DNA from: Oenanthe sinensis
Lineage: Eukaryota > Streptophyta > Magnoliopsida > Apiales > Apiaceae
Length of the DNA stretch: 64,000 nt
NCBI GenBank assembly: GCA_028671895.1
Contig: CM053796.1
Span: 28,456,860-28,520,859 of the forward strand
Direction of reading: 5' to 3'
Below the pieces are notes generated by a model. That model saw only the letters and a list, made by a program, of their open reading frames with translations, did no database searches and had not been told where the DNA came from. The translations under genes and the position numbers were made by a program. Shown here one piece after another: positions 25,704-37,084 of the stretch (its first letter is position 1; each line of letters begins with the position of its first letter).

Positions 25704-25715
25704 TTTGGCGCCAAA
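25704..25715 (+). promoter_or_regulatory. E2F binding site 2 of MCM7
   Basis: TTTGGCGCCAAA is a perfect 12-bp palindrome matching the E2F consensus on both strands. It is 13 bp downstream of site 1 and 109 bp upstream of the start codon. The centre-to-centre distance from site 1 is 25 bp. The pair indicates S-phase control of MCM7. Confidence 0.87.
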
Positions 25716-25824
25716 ATAGCAGAAGAAGGAGTGTATAATGAAAACAAGTCTTGTTGTAAAAACCAAAGCAAACAAAACGCTCACACTCTCTCGCTCATCT
25801 ATCTCTCTATCTTGACTTGCTACA

Positions 25825-28800
25825 ATGGATTCCAATCGAGCTGATTTCACTCGAGACGTTGGTAAGTTCTCATCTATACGTATATGTATAAATGTTTGTG
25901 TGTATCATTTTTTGTGTATGTGTATTATATCTTATCAATCATTTGATTCGATTTTGTAGAAATTGCCAAAGATTTCGTTTCGAACTTCGCCGATCTAAAT
26001 GGCCATGCCAAATACATTAATCTCCTTGTAAGTACTCTTCTTTCTTTGCTCCTTAACCCTCCTCTTTTTGTGTGTGTTTGTGTGTAATTTTTTAATCCAC
26101 TTTAACCTATTATTGCTAATTTCTCTGTGTGTGTGTGTGTGTGTGTGTGTTTCTCCCTCTCTGTGTGTGTGTGGTTTCTCAATTGTATTGCAACTTCTCT
26201 CTCTCTCTCTCTCTCCCCCTCCCTCTCTCTGTATGTGTGATTTCTCAATTGTATTGCAACTTCTCTGTCTCTCTCCCTCCCTCTCTCTCTGTATGTGTGA
26301 TTTCTCAATTCTCTCTCTCTCTTTCTCTTTGTGTGTGTGATTTCTAAATTCACTTTAACCTAATTTGTTACTTTTCTGTATGTGTATGTAATTTCAGCAA
26401 GATGTTGCCAACCGCAAGACTAAAGCAATTGAGATCGATATCGAAGACTTATTTAATGTGAGTTTCTGGGGTTTTAGTTTTTTATTATTGTCGAGGAGTT
26501 GGCTTATATTTATGTGTAATTGATTTTTAATATGGATTTGCTTGTGGTGATTTAGTATAAAGATCTGGATGAGGAATTTGCTAGACGAGTCACCGAGAAT
26601 ACCAAAAGGTATATTGGTATTTTTGCGGAAGCTATTGATGTGCTGATGCCAGAGCCGACTGAGGCTTTTCTGGATGATGATCATGACATCTTGATGACAC
26701 AAAGGACTGAGGAAGAGCCTGATGGCACCGAAAAAGTGGATTCCAAGCAGAGGATGCCTCCGGAAATTAAACGCTTTTAGTAAGCTTCAATGAAATTCCA
26801 CTGCTTTCTACTTTAAATGTTAATGCCTTTGACTGCGAAGTAAGTATCTTTACAACTCAATAAGGAATGAAACGTTAGTAACATATAGTTCTTGCAAGTA
26901 TATATTGTTGAAAGCATCGTTGAATATCAGGTATAGGATACAGATCTGAATGCTCATTGGTTAGCTTTTGACTACGTAGTTAGTATCTTTTCAACCCTAA
27001 TCAACAAGAAATGAAAATGAATCGCATGTAGTTATTTCCAGTAAGTATTGTTTAAAACATCGTTCAACATCGGTATACAAAATTTAGATCCAGAAAGGGC
27101 GTGGTGCTCTAATAGCTATTTATAAGAACTGATTCTATAGTGGATCATGCTCAAGCTTCTAATGCTCAGGTTTTTCATAACAGTGAGGTTTATATTAGAG
27201 CCTCTTCAAAGATGCAACCTTTCACAATCAGGGAGGTCAAAGCTTCAAATATTGGGCAGCTTGTGAAGATAGCTGGAATTGTAACACGCTGTTCAGACGT
27301 CAAGCCTCTGATGCAGGTCGCAGTGTATACATGTGAAGAATGTGGTTTTGAAATATACCAGGTACTCATACTAAATGCCATGCTACAACCTAGCATAAAC
27401 ATATTCGATAAGGACATTTCTCCTTCAATAATTATAAACTAAGATGAATAACTATAGCCACTCAGTGTATCCTTTAACTATTCAGTGTTGTATTGTTTTA
27501 TTTAAATTTATTAGCTCGCCAGTAACGGGCTTTATATTACACAGGAGGTAACTGCTCGAGTCTTTATGCCACTATTTGAATGTCCTTCTAGTCGCTGTCG
27601 TACAAACAATGCCAAAGGGAATCTCATCCTTCAACTTAGAGCATCAAAGTTTTTGAAGTTCCAGGAGGTTACTACTTACTCTGCCAGCCATCAGTTTTTA
27701 ATCACAGTTGTCAAATTATCCACTTTCATATATTTTTTTGTTTATCTTAATATGCTCAACCTTAAGTGATTGGACACAGCTGTCAAATGTTCCACGTTCA
27801 TATATGTTTTTTTATCTTAATATCTTCAACCTAAAGTGGATGTCTTTTCAGGCAAAAATGCAGGAGTTATCTGAGCATGTCCCAAAGGGCCACATCCCGC
27901 GAACAATGACTGTTCATCTTAGAGGAGAACTTACACGGAAGGTATAACTATGGTAAATGTGTACACACAAATATATGTACAGATTAAATTATAAAAAAAT
28001 CATTTAAAGCCAACCTCAGCTTTAGCTTTCCATATATTCCCTAGCTCGTTAATATGTCTAGTAGTTTCTCACGTCAACTATTAAGTATTTTTTTATGTCA
28101 TGTAATACACATGCAACTATTGTCTATCTATTGATGATGAGAGCTGACTTGGATAAATATGAAAGACCTCGAGCTTAAACACAATAGTTTTGTCCTATAA
28201 ACAATTCAAGTTGAGCTTTATATCTGTTTGATTGGAGCTTGACTTGTTACCAGTTTTTTTTATATAAAACTTTAATGTGTAATCACTTAGTTGGAGTTGG
28301 GTTATTATTTGTTCCCACTAAAAGTTGGGTGGCAAGTATGGACCCAAAAAATTAACATGTTTGAGAACAACTCGATTGGGCTTAAAATCAGCTTGGCTAA
28401 TTTTTCTCAAAATTTTCAGGTAGCACCTGGCGATGTTGTGGAGTTATCAGGAATTTTTCTTCCTATACCTTACACTGGCTTCAAAGCAATGCGGGCAGGT
28501 TTAGTTGCTGACACGTACTTGGAGGTTATGTCTGTCTCCCATTTCAAGAAAAAATATGAAGAGTAAGCTATTTCCAGCTTTTGTTGGCCAAAAGGCACTT
28601 CAATATAATCTTATGTTAGTTCTTTAAAATATTCGTGGAATAGAATCTAATAGAAAAGTGTTACATAATTCGAATTTATATGATAATGGAAAAAGTGCAT
28701 TGTTCATTTAGTTGCAAATTAAGGGAGTTGGGGTTTTTTTTCGAGGAAAGGTTATATGGATGGATTGGAACTAGAACTTATTAGGAGTATTTTCTTTTAA

Positions 28801-31800
28801 TCTTAAATGAACAGTCTTGAACAAAGTATCACCCAAGTTAATTGTCCTAAATATTGGGAAATTTTGTTTTAGGGAACTCATCTTTTGTTTGAATTGTACG
28901 TAAGATAGTGTGTAGTACTGTAGTTACATATTTCCTGTTAACAGCTATGAACTTGAAGGGGATGAAGAAGAAAAGATCGCACGTCTTGCTGAGGATGGTG
29001 ATATTTATAATAAGTTATCTCGTTCATTAGCACCTGAAATATACGGACATGAAGATATCAAAAAAGCTCTTCTTCTACTCTTGGTGGGTGCTCCTCACAG
29101 GACGTTGAAAGATGGGATGAAGGTAATTTCTCATTAGAAAATTTCAACCCTCGTTGACTTTTGACTTTAAAGAAAGCTTATGTATCAACAGTCCGACAAA
29201 ATTTTGAAGAGGGAAAAACTTATCCTATAGTCATATTTTATATCTTGATATATTTATTTTTAAGAATGATTTGTTTCTTACCAGTAAACATAGTTTCGGG
29301 TTCGCTCTTGTTGCATTGTCTAGTACCTGGTTAACAAATTTTCAGTGTATGTCTTGTATTCTTACAGATACGAGGAGATCTACATATTTGTTTGATGGGG
29401 GACCCTGGTGTTGCAAAAAGTCAGCTTCTTAAGCACATTATCAATGTTGCTCCCAGGGGTGTATATACAACAGGAAAAGGAAGCAGCGGTGTTGGTCTAA
29501 CAGCTGCTGTTCAGAGAGATCCAGTAACAAGTGAGATGGTCCTGGAAGGGGGGGCATTGGTATGAAGGAACTATTCTAATTGGAATTTTTTTTTTGTTAA
29601 ACTAGGCCAGCTTGAATGCTTGTACTTCATTGTAACTATTTGTAGGATGTCCAGTATCTTTCAGTTATGTGTACTGTAATTCTCCTATTGCTCGTATATG
29701 TAGAGATTAAACTCCCGTGTTTTTATAGGTGTTAGCAGATATGGGTATTTGTGCTATCGATGAGTTTGACAAGATGGATGATTCTGATCGCACAGCAATA
29801 CATGAAGTAATGGAGCAGCAGACTGTTAGCATTGCTAAAGCTGGGATCACTACATCCTTAAATGCAAGAACTGCTGTCCTTGCTGCAGCTAATCCTGCCT
29901 GGTAATAATATTAATTAGATTTAAAGAATAATAATTACATTTTGCGATGTTGTAAAGTTATTGAAACTAGTTTGCTTCCTAATTTGTATGTGACAACATA
30001 AATTGCTTTGCGAGTTTTCTTCCTCTATATTTAGGCTGTTTCTTTTGTGTTGAAGGGGAAGATATGACATGCGAAGAACGCCAGCTGAAAATATCAACCT
30101 GCCTCCTGCCCTATTATCTAGGTTTGATCTTATGTGGTTGATCTTAGATCGTGCAGATATGGATACTGATCTTGAATTGGCTAGGCATGTTGTCTACGTC
30201 CACCAAAATAAGGAATCACCTGCGCTTGGTTTCACTCCACTTGAACCTTCTCTTCTTCGGTAAGTAAACAATTAATTTTTCTTCATTTTTATTTGCAAGC
30301 TATGTTATAATAAATTGAAATGAATTTTGGGTCATCATATTATATTTCTCAATTCTCAACAGGTAGAACCTGAATAAAAATACCTTTGGCAAAAATATAG
30401 AACATGATCAAAAATTGGAATACATGTACACTTAAATATAATCATGACAATATATTGATTACTGGATTTGATGGATGTAGAGCATTGTATGTTAAAGGAA
30501 TAAGGGCAGGCAGTCTCTTTACGGCGCAATAGGTCACAATAAAGGAGAAAATTATATAGTAGCTCCGAACAGTCTTCTACCATCTCATCCACCACATAAT
30601 TGTGAAAAGTGAAAATAGAATAGATGGGCGGCTTAGTTCCCTATCATTATATCACAAAAAGCTTATCTGAACAGCCTCAGTGTCAATCACAAGGGTGTAG
30701 CTCCTCTGTATATTGGATTTCTTGAGGTTGCTGATACTTGTTATTTTATTTATACGAGGGTGTAGAATTGTATCACATACTCACATGGTGGTAGTATTTT
30801 CAGTCTTTTTGTAATCAACATGAATTGATAGTTTAAGAATCATCCTCTTGTTTACCTTTAATCTACAAACAACTCAATATTTCTTTATACAATTTTAAAA
30901 GAATTATTTCCCGAATGTCATACAGGAAACCAACCAATTTAAGTTGGTTTCTATTTTGAAATTTATTCTTAATCTTGGCCCTTAGCGGAATTGTTAAATT
31001 ATTCACCCAGTAGTACTATTAAAAAATGGCACACCCTCAGTTTCCAGGTTGAGCATTCATGTGACTACATATTGACCTTCATTCTTCTTATGAAGTTTCA
31101 ACAGTTATAGTTGTGAAGCACTTGATGAAGGTTTGGTATGTTGGGTCATACATACCACTGACTAGTCTGACAATAGCTTTTCAAATGATAAGGGATTAAC
31201 TATTTCCTTGACCATTGTTGTTTTGGCCTAAACCAATGGTTCTGCTTAGAATTGTTAACATTTTAAATGGGTTCTGTTTCATGTATATCAGCGCATATAT
31301 CTCAGCTGCACGGAAAGTATCTCCCTCTGTCCCAAGAGAGCTGGAGGAGTATATCGCCACTGCCTATTCCAGCATTAGACAAGAAGAAGCAAGATCTAAT
31401 ACTCCACATTCTTACACAACCATCCGAACCCTGCTCAGCATTCTCCGTATTTCAGCTGTAAGTTTCTACTCTTTTTTTTAGAGCTAAAATAATATATATT
31501 TTATATGGTAACCCAGATTTAAGGTTGGATTTGGATGCCAGTATATCAGGTATATGCTAAGTGTAGTTGGTATAGTTGTAATGTTGTATGGATAGTTGGG
31601 GTCCAAGTCCTGGATAACTACCTGGATGTCCAGTGGTGTACCTAGGTCTACAATTCGCTTGGGGAGGATTGGGGGAAATAATAATTTAAATTGAATACTC
31701 TTTTAAAGGTTTATATTATAAACATATGAACTCACACAGCTATAGCATATAACACCTTTTATTATAGCTAACAATTTTGTTGTAAAAGTATCCCACACCT

Positions 31801-32669
31801 GCACAACCAGGACAGCTGGTTTCTCATGAATTCACTTGGACATGTCTTCAAGCACGTGTTTTCCCAAAGATAATGAAGTCAAAAGTCCTTTGATATACTT
31901 GTTTTTTACAACTTGTTCTTAAAGTGATCCCTTGGATTATAGTCTAGCTGATACTCGGTTCAGGGTTGCCTCTGTGGAGGCATGGTGGTTGCAAGGGCTT
32001 TTTTTTTTTTTGCAAATGAACATCTCCAGAAAACTTGTTTTCAAAATGTTATATTCTGATTACAGGCACTAGCACGACTCCGGTTTTCTGAAACTGTTGC
32101 CCAGAGTGATGTGGATGAAGCACTTCGGTTGATGCAAATGTCAAAATTCTCCTTGTATTCAGATGATTGCCAAAAGTCTGGTCTGGATGCTATCTCTGAT
32201 ATATATTCAATCTTGAGAGACGAAGCTGCTAGGACTAACAAGATGGATGTGAGCTATGCCCATGCACTCAATTGGATATCTAGAAAGGTTTGTTTTTGCA
32301 GCTTAATTGTGGGATGCTAATATTTTTTATTAATTAAAGTTTGAAATACTTGGTAATTAAAAGCAATGAACTTCAAGATTACAGAGGTCACACTATTACT
32401 ACGAAAATAAAACACAGAATATGCTAAAATAAATTTAGACGCCTTACACTACTGCATGCAATTGGGTAGTAACCTACTAGTATTCTTGCAGTTTCCTACC
32501 TTTTTAACATGTGAATTTCTTGTTTCTGTGATTTTTTATAACACAAAGTGTTTTGTCTTAACAGGGATACAGTGAGGCTCAACTAAAAGAATGTTTAGAA
32601 GAATATGCAGCACTTAATGTGTGGCAGATACATCCAAACACTTTTGATATCAGATTTATTGATGCTTGA
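25825..32669 (+). CDS. MCM7: DNA replication licensing factor MCM7 (PROLIFERA), 720 aa
   Basis: Seen: fifteen exons, 25825-25861, 25960-26027, 26398-26457, 26556-26779, 27184-27361, 27545-27667, 27852-27941, 28420-28562, 28945-29122, 29368-29559, 29729-29901, 30056-30259, 31292-31457, 32066-32287 and 32565-32669. They sum to 721 codons in one frame. Motifs in order: N-terminal OB fold with zinc finger (CEECG...FECPSSRC), Walker A GDPGVAKS, Walker B CAIDEFDKM, and arginine finger SRFD. The C-terminus ends NTFDIRFIDA. Known: MCM7 is a subunit of the MCM2-7 replicative helicase, loaded at origins in G1; the Arabidopsis orthologue PROLIFERA is essential in gametophyte and embryo and is 716 aa, matching here. 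The ATG at 25825 was chosen because it follows the E2F pair and gives the expected N-terminus (DFVSNFADLNGHAKYI). No lesion is seen. Confidence 0.97.
26125..26345. repeat. TG/CT microsatellite and imperfect tandem repeat in MCM7 intron 2
   Basis: Runs of TG and CT dinucleotides alternate with a repeated GTGTGATTTCTCAATT (and TGTATTGCAACTTCTC) motif, giving about three to four imperfect units of roughly 60 bp. It is low-complexity, pyrimidine-rich and intronic, and any reading frames through it are artefacts. Confidence 0.85.
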
Positions 32670-33640
32670 TGAGTATTGTATCTGTAAACTATCTGATAAA
32701 TGTGGGAAAGTAGTTTTTGAAACAAACTGCGAGAAGTAGCAAGGATCAATATAACCAATTTTTTTCAGATGACTGTGATTGTAACATGGATCCTGAGACC
32801 TCAGTGGCGCTGTTCTTGTTGGTAGTTGTATTGAATTTTTACGCCTTTGTAGCTGAAAGGTTTGTTAAAATTGTAAACGTTTTACATGGCCAAAGCTAGT
32901 AACAGCGACGGCTAGACCTGTGCAGTTCTCTATTTTTAAAATTTGGCTGACACATTGTCAAGATTAAGTAATCCGTATTTGGTTCATGAAAGAATTTAGT
33001 TATAAATGTGTAGATATCTATGTTGTATAAGAGGTTGATGCTAAATTGCTAATCATATACATGCATCAAAATTCTATTATGTCTTACCGAACCACATACG
33101 AATGCTTTTTGAACAACTATTTTTAGGATAGGAAGTGAACAGAGTGACAGTTCACAAAATGTGATGCACAGAAGTCTGGACTCCGAAAAATCAATTCTAT
33201 CCGAAATTCATACTCATGACACAAAAAATTGTTTTTAAGTGTTGTTTTAACTTTGTGCAGGTAATTTGAGATTTAAAAATAATCTACTTGTAAATATAAT
33301 TTTTTCAATATTGAATAAAAATATAATACTTAAACTATTATTAGAAAAAAGGAAATTCAAAAAATAATATACGTAGGTATCTCTTTTTTATACTTTAAAC
33401 TACGTAAAAAAATCAAATCAATACTTATTTTGGGACGGATGGAGTAATAAATAAATACTTCAGGAATCGACTTTTTTTTCTCGTTTATTTTAAAAAATTA
33501 AAATTTATAATCATGAAATTAGAGAAAAAACAAAATAATTTATCAAGATTCTAGTTCATGACAAGATGAGAAAAAGAAAGCCGGCCCATTTATTTAACTC
33601 TAAACAAATTCGGGGCTCGTTCGTTTAGACAGAGAATTTG
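32670..33640. other. MCM7 3'UTR and spacer
   Basis: The MCM7 3'UTR is followed by AT-rich DNA. TTTTGGGACGGATGGAGTA at 33428-33446 looks like the right terminal repeat of a Stowaway-type MITE, but I do not see its left partner. No gene is apparent. Confidence 0.5.
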
Positions 33641-33670
33641 GCCTACTCTTCTGTGTTAGCAAAGGAAGGG

Positions 33671-34591
33671 GTAAGTAGCTTTCCATCTTTGTGCTTCACT
33701 TTCATGCTCGTCAATATTATAAACAACTAATATTCTTGAAATCTTATACCTACTTTAATTGCATATTCATTCTATTGGCTGTTTCTTTAGCTATTTCAAT
33801 GTTTTAGTTCAAGATTCTATAACCCCAATTTGTGATTACCTGCTGCTGCTACTGCTGCTGTGTATAATTTACTGTACTTGAATAGATTGTTTATCTGTCT
33901 CTTTCACTCAGCTAATTCATTCTTATTGTCTTGATGGTTGCGTATATTTGTTGTTAGGTAGTAGTAGAGGTTTCAAGTCCTTTTTAACATTTAATAGTGT
34001 ATTGTATCTACTGCCACACTATTATATTGATTTTAAGCTCTTGTACTGATAGGTAATGTGTTTAGAGCAGCATCGTTGGAAACACGGGTCGGGTGAACTT
34101 TTTAGCAATGGTGTACAAAGCATTTTAATTCTAACAATGTTCTTGATGTGGAATTTGCTTAGAGTGGGATCATGTTTATGTGTTATTGGAATAGTAAACA
34201 TATAAAGTTCAATCTTTTTCAGGTTATGAGGGAAAGGTGCAGAGATTGTTATCATGGTCGCTTGATGAATTATAGAAAATGTCAATTACATTAAACTTTA
34301 TGAAGTCAATTCTGTGGTAACATTAGTAGAAATTGGGTATTAGTCAACACTCAACATTTTACTCTTTTTTTCTCTATATTACGCAGTATGATTTTTAGGT
34401 TTTCTTGGATAATTTATTTAAGTTTTTTATATTCACCTGCTTAATTAGAGACCCCTTCTATCCTGTGATTAGGGGGTAGTGTTCGTGTTCCTATCCACTT
34501 AGTAGCGACTAGTGCGCATAGGTCCTATTCCACTTCACCTTGTGTTTTGAATTTTCTGTTGTCTTAACATAAGTCACGCTGCTTGTTGCAG
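33671..34591 (+). other. Probable 5'UTR intron of the 77-aa protein gene
   Basis: A strong donor (GGG|GTAAGTAG at 33671) and an acceptor (TTGTTGCAG ending at 34591) flank 0.9 kb of T-rich sequence. The acceptor lies 9 bases before the start codon at 34601. A leader exon ending at 33670, followed directly by the coding exon, is the simplest model. This is inference from splice signals only. Confidence 0.55.
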
Positions 34592-34600
34592 ACTTAGGTG

Positions 34601-34834
34601 ATGGAGGTTCCACAGGTTAAAGCTACATTTCAACTAGGCTCGGAAACTTATTCTGTTCATGCAAACAAGGGCATTCTTTCAGAGCAATTAGTTACATTGA
34701 AAGAAGAAAGCATGAGCATACTGAAGGCATATATCACAAAACATAATGTTCCAATTGATGTACCTGATGAGCCGGATGAAGTTTCTGAAGATGAAGAAAT
34801 CGCTGAGAAGCCAAAACCAAAGAAACGAAAGTAG
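34601..34834 (+). CDS. Small acidic/basic conserved protein, 77 aa (possible GON7-like)
   Basis: Seen: MEVPQVKATFQLG start, a short beta-like N-terminus, a helix (LSEQLVTLKEESMSILKAYI), then an acidic stretch (PDEPDEVSEDEEIAE) and a basic tail KPKPKKRK that could be a nuclear localisation signal. The ATG follows a good splice acceptor, and the codon use and composition look coding. I recognise the type as a small conserved plant protein but cannot name it firmly. Inference, weak: size, strand-helix order and acidic/basic tail recall GON7, the small subunit of the EKC/KEOPS complex that makes t6A in tRNA. Alternatives are any small nuclear acidic protein. No neighbour suggests a function. Confidence 0.7.
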   Translation: MEVPQVKATFQLGSETYSVHANKGILSEQLVTLKEESMSILKAYITKHNVPIDVPDEPDEVSEDEEIAEKPKPKKRK

Positions 34835-35129
34835 GACTCTTTCAATCTATGGATTTTGAGTTTGTTTCAAAGAATATTGTGCGAGTTGTTTAATATCTTT
34901 ATCTTGAAATGTTCTTCTATGATTAGAGTCATATCTACCTCATTTTCTAATCAAACATGAATTGTTCTTTGGAATAGCATATATCCTGCTTTATTTGGCA
35001 ACTGCATGCAACAAATTACCTGGTAATATGCATCTAATTAATGATAACATTTAACAGGGGAGGAAATCATACAGATTTGTGATTTTCAACTTAAAGGGAT
35101 AGTTATAATAAACAAATAATGGGTTTTTA

Positions 35130-35640
35130 CCATGGTTATTACGGCGCCAAGTCGAGCCTTGACGCCCGACTTATAACAACTCAAGCCCACAACTGAATGT
35201 TTACCGGGCCCAACAACCCACCACAGGTTAGCCCAAAAGAGCTAGCAAATTGGTATACATTAGTTGTTGACTTGTTCTTATAAAGGGCCCAAACACACTC
35301 TTTCTATAGCTTATTGGGTTGACGTCCTCGTCGAGCCCACAGACAAATTTACGGAATCCAGGCAGTGCCTTGGCACTTCCGGCCGGGCATGACCCACAGA
35401 CAAATTTACGGAATCCGGGCAGTGCCTTGGCATTTCCGGCCGGGGGCATGGCTCTGATACCATTTATAACAACCCAAGCCATTCATACTGAGTCCAATAA
35501 CTCACCACAGGTCAGCCCGAAAGAGCTAGCGAATTGGTATACATTAGTTGTTGACTTGTTCTTATAAAGGGCCCAAACACACTTTTTCTATTCGATGTGG
35601 GATGTTACACGAGTACCTTTGAGAAGAGAGAAGACTAGTG
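35130..35640. repeat. Composite direct-repeat element (GTAACA...TGTTACA type) inserted in a small MITE
   Basis: Two direct copies of about 125-140 bp (35170-35308 and 35466-35590) share CACCACAGGT, AAAGAGCTAGC and GGTATACATTAGTTGTTGAC. Between them are two copies of a 48-bp unit with TTACGGAATCC and CAGTGCCTTGGCA (about 35339-35386 and 35397-35444), then the tag GGCTCTGATACCAT. The right end is GATGTGGGATGTTACAC. This arrangement (TATAACAACCC...GGGATGTTACA) is a dispersed plant repeat. It seems to sit within a MITE copy beginning GGTTATTACGGCGCCAAGTC. No coding capacity. Confidence 0.6.
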
Positions 35641-35939
35641 GACAAGTCGTAAAAAGTCGACAAGTTGTTCATATACATATATTTACTGGTCTTAATGAAT
35701 AATATAGTCGAACACATCGATTTCACAATTTAAATAAAAAATTAATAGAGTAATAAATTCGAATTAAGCATATTTACTACATAATAACATGCAAATACCA
35801 AATATTAAACATGTCCAAGCAAATAAAAATACTAAGTGATGATGAAAATCAAGCAAAGTAATCCATCTCAATTTTAAGTTCATCTCCATGACTCCATCCC
35901 CTTTCTTATGCATTACTTTTGGTTGAATCAGGCTGTTGT

Positions 35940-36040
35940 ACACCATAATCATAGTTATCACGGCGCCAAGTCGGATGTCAAAAAGGCTCGACACCCGAGT
36001 ACTTTCGCATCGACTAGTCGTCTTTGTGATAACAATGGTT
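35940..36040. mobile_element. Short MITE with TTATCAC termini and GGCGCCAAGTC core
   Basis: The left end, ACCATAATCATAGTTATCACGG, pairs with the right end TTTGTGATAACAATGGT as an inverted repeat about 90 bp apart. The core GGCGCCAAGTCG is shared with the left flank of the composite element at about 35135-35160. It is therefore a second, uninterrupted copy of the same small element. Confidence 0.5.
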
Positions 36041-36636
36041 TTTACGCAACTTCTTCTGCAAGTTTGGGGTCTTTTTATTGCAGAGTTCTTACCTCTTTAT
36101 CTGTTCCCCTAGGTTTCCCAAAGTGAATGTCAAACAAATGCAGCCAGGTTTCTCTCTGGTTTAAAAACCCCAAATATAAACAAATTAAGCTAATTTGGTT
36201 ACTGGTCCTAACTCCTAAGGGCATTGTCATGCTACTTGTGAATAGTATAAAAGATGAAAATGAATAACAATGCTCTTCTTGATTTATCTGATTTGGATAG
36301 GGAGAAAAAGCGAAATGGAGATCTTTTTCGACTTTTAAACGTTTTACGACGGCAATTTTGTAGAGTAAATTCTTGTTAATGGTTTCCTTGACATCTCGTT
36401 TAGACTTTAGACACTATAACCCGTACACTTTATTTTCACAACCTGATACACCGAGTTTATAGTTCAAGTCTTATGTTGTCCTCGCATTGCATGTGAAGTA
36501 TGCATGAATATAAAATTAATTTATTTAATAGGGAATGTAAAAGTAATTTATCTAGTAAGACCAATATATTGTCCTAGTACAAAATATTATTATATATAAT
36601 TATAAGTAATATGGAACTCTAAAATATGGTTATACA

Positions 36637-37076
36637 CTATGTTACTCAGACTCGGGTACGGAGTGTCGGACACGACACATATCCGAGTGTCCGACATGAA
36701 AGATCTGAAAATTGGGGACACGGGGACACTGTCCTATTTTTAGACACGGGTACGGGGACTCGCCATGATATATTAATAAACAAGTACGGTAAGTAAGATA
36801 TCTTAACAAAAAGTTACAATAAAACTTAGATTAAACATGATTTTGTAAAGGATTTTGCAAATTAGGTGTCTTCTCTGCTTTTATCTCAATCTTGCTTTTT
36901 TTTTTCTTCTTGAATATTTATTTTGAATTGGAGGTTTTAGTCTTATTTGATCTTTAAATTGGTCAAAGTGTCCACATTTTAGTCAAAGGATCCGACACGA
37001 AATGAGTGTCGTGTCCGAGTGTCCAAGTGTCCGACACGGGTACGACGAGTAAAACAGAAGAGTCGGAGTAACATAG
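36637..37076. mobile_element. hAT-like MITE, copy 2 (intergenic)
   Basis: A 440-bp element in the same orientation as the copy at 23257-23694. Left end CTATGTTACTCAGACTC, right end GAGTCGGAGTAACATAG, flanked by perfect 8-bp duplications GTTATACA (36629-36636 and 37077-37084). The shared interior (GGGGACACGGGGACACTGTCC, then GTGTCGTGTCCGAGTGTCC) is highly similar, so both copies come from a common source. Non-autonomous. Confidence 0.87.
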
Positions 37077-37084
37077 GTTATACA

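Noticed and set aside
26068..26353. ORFs on both strands made of Ser/Leu/Cys/Val or Arg/Glu repeats
   Set aside because: Translation of TG/CT microsatellites in MCM7 intron 2; low complexity only.
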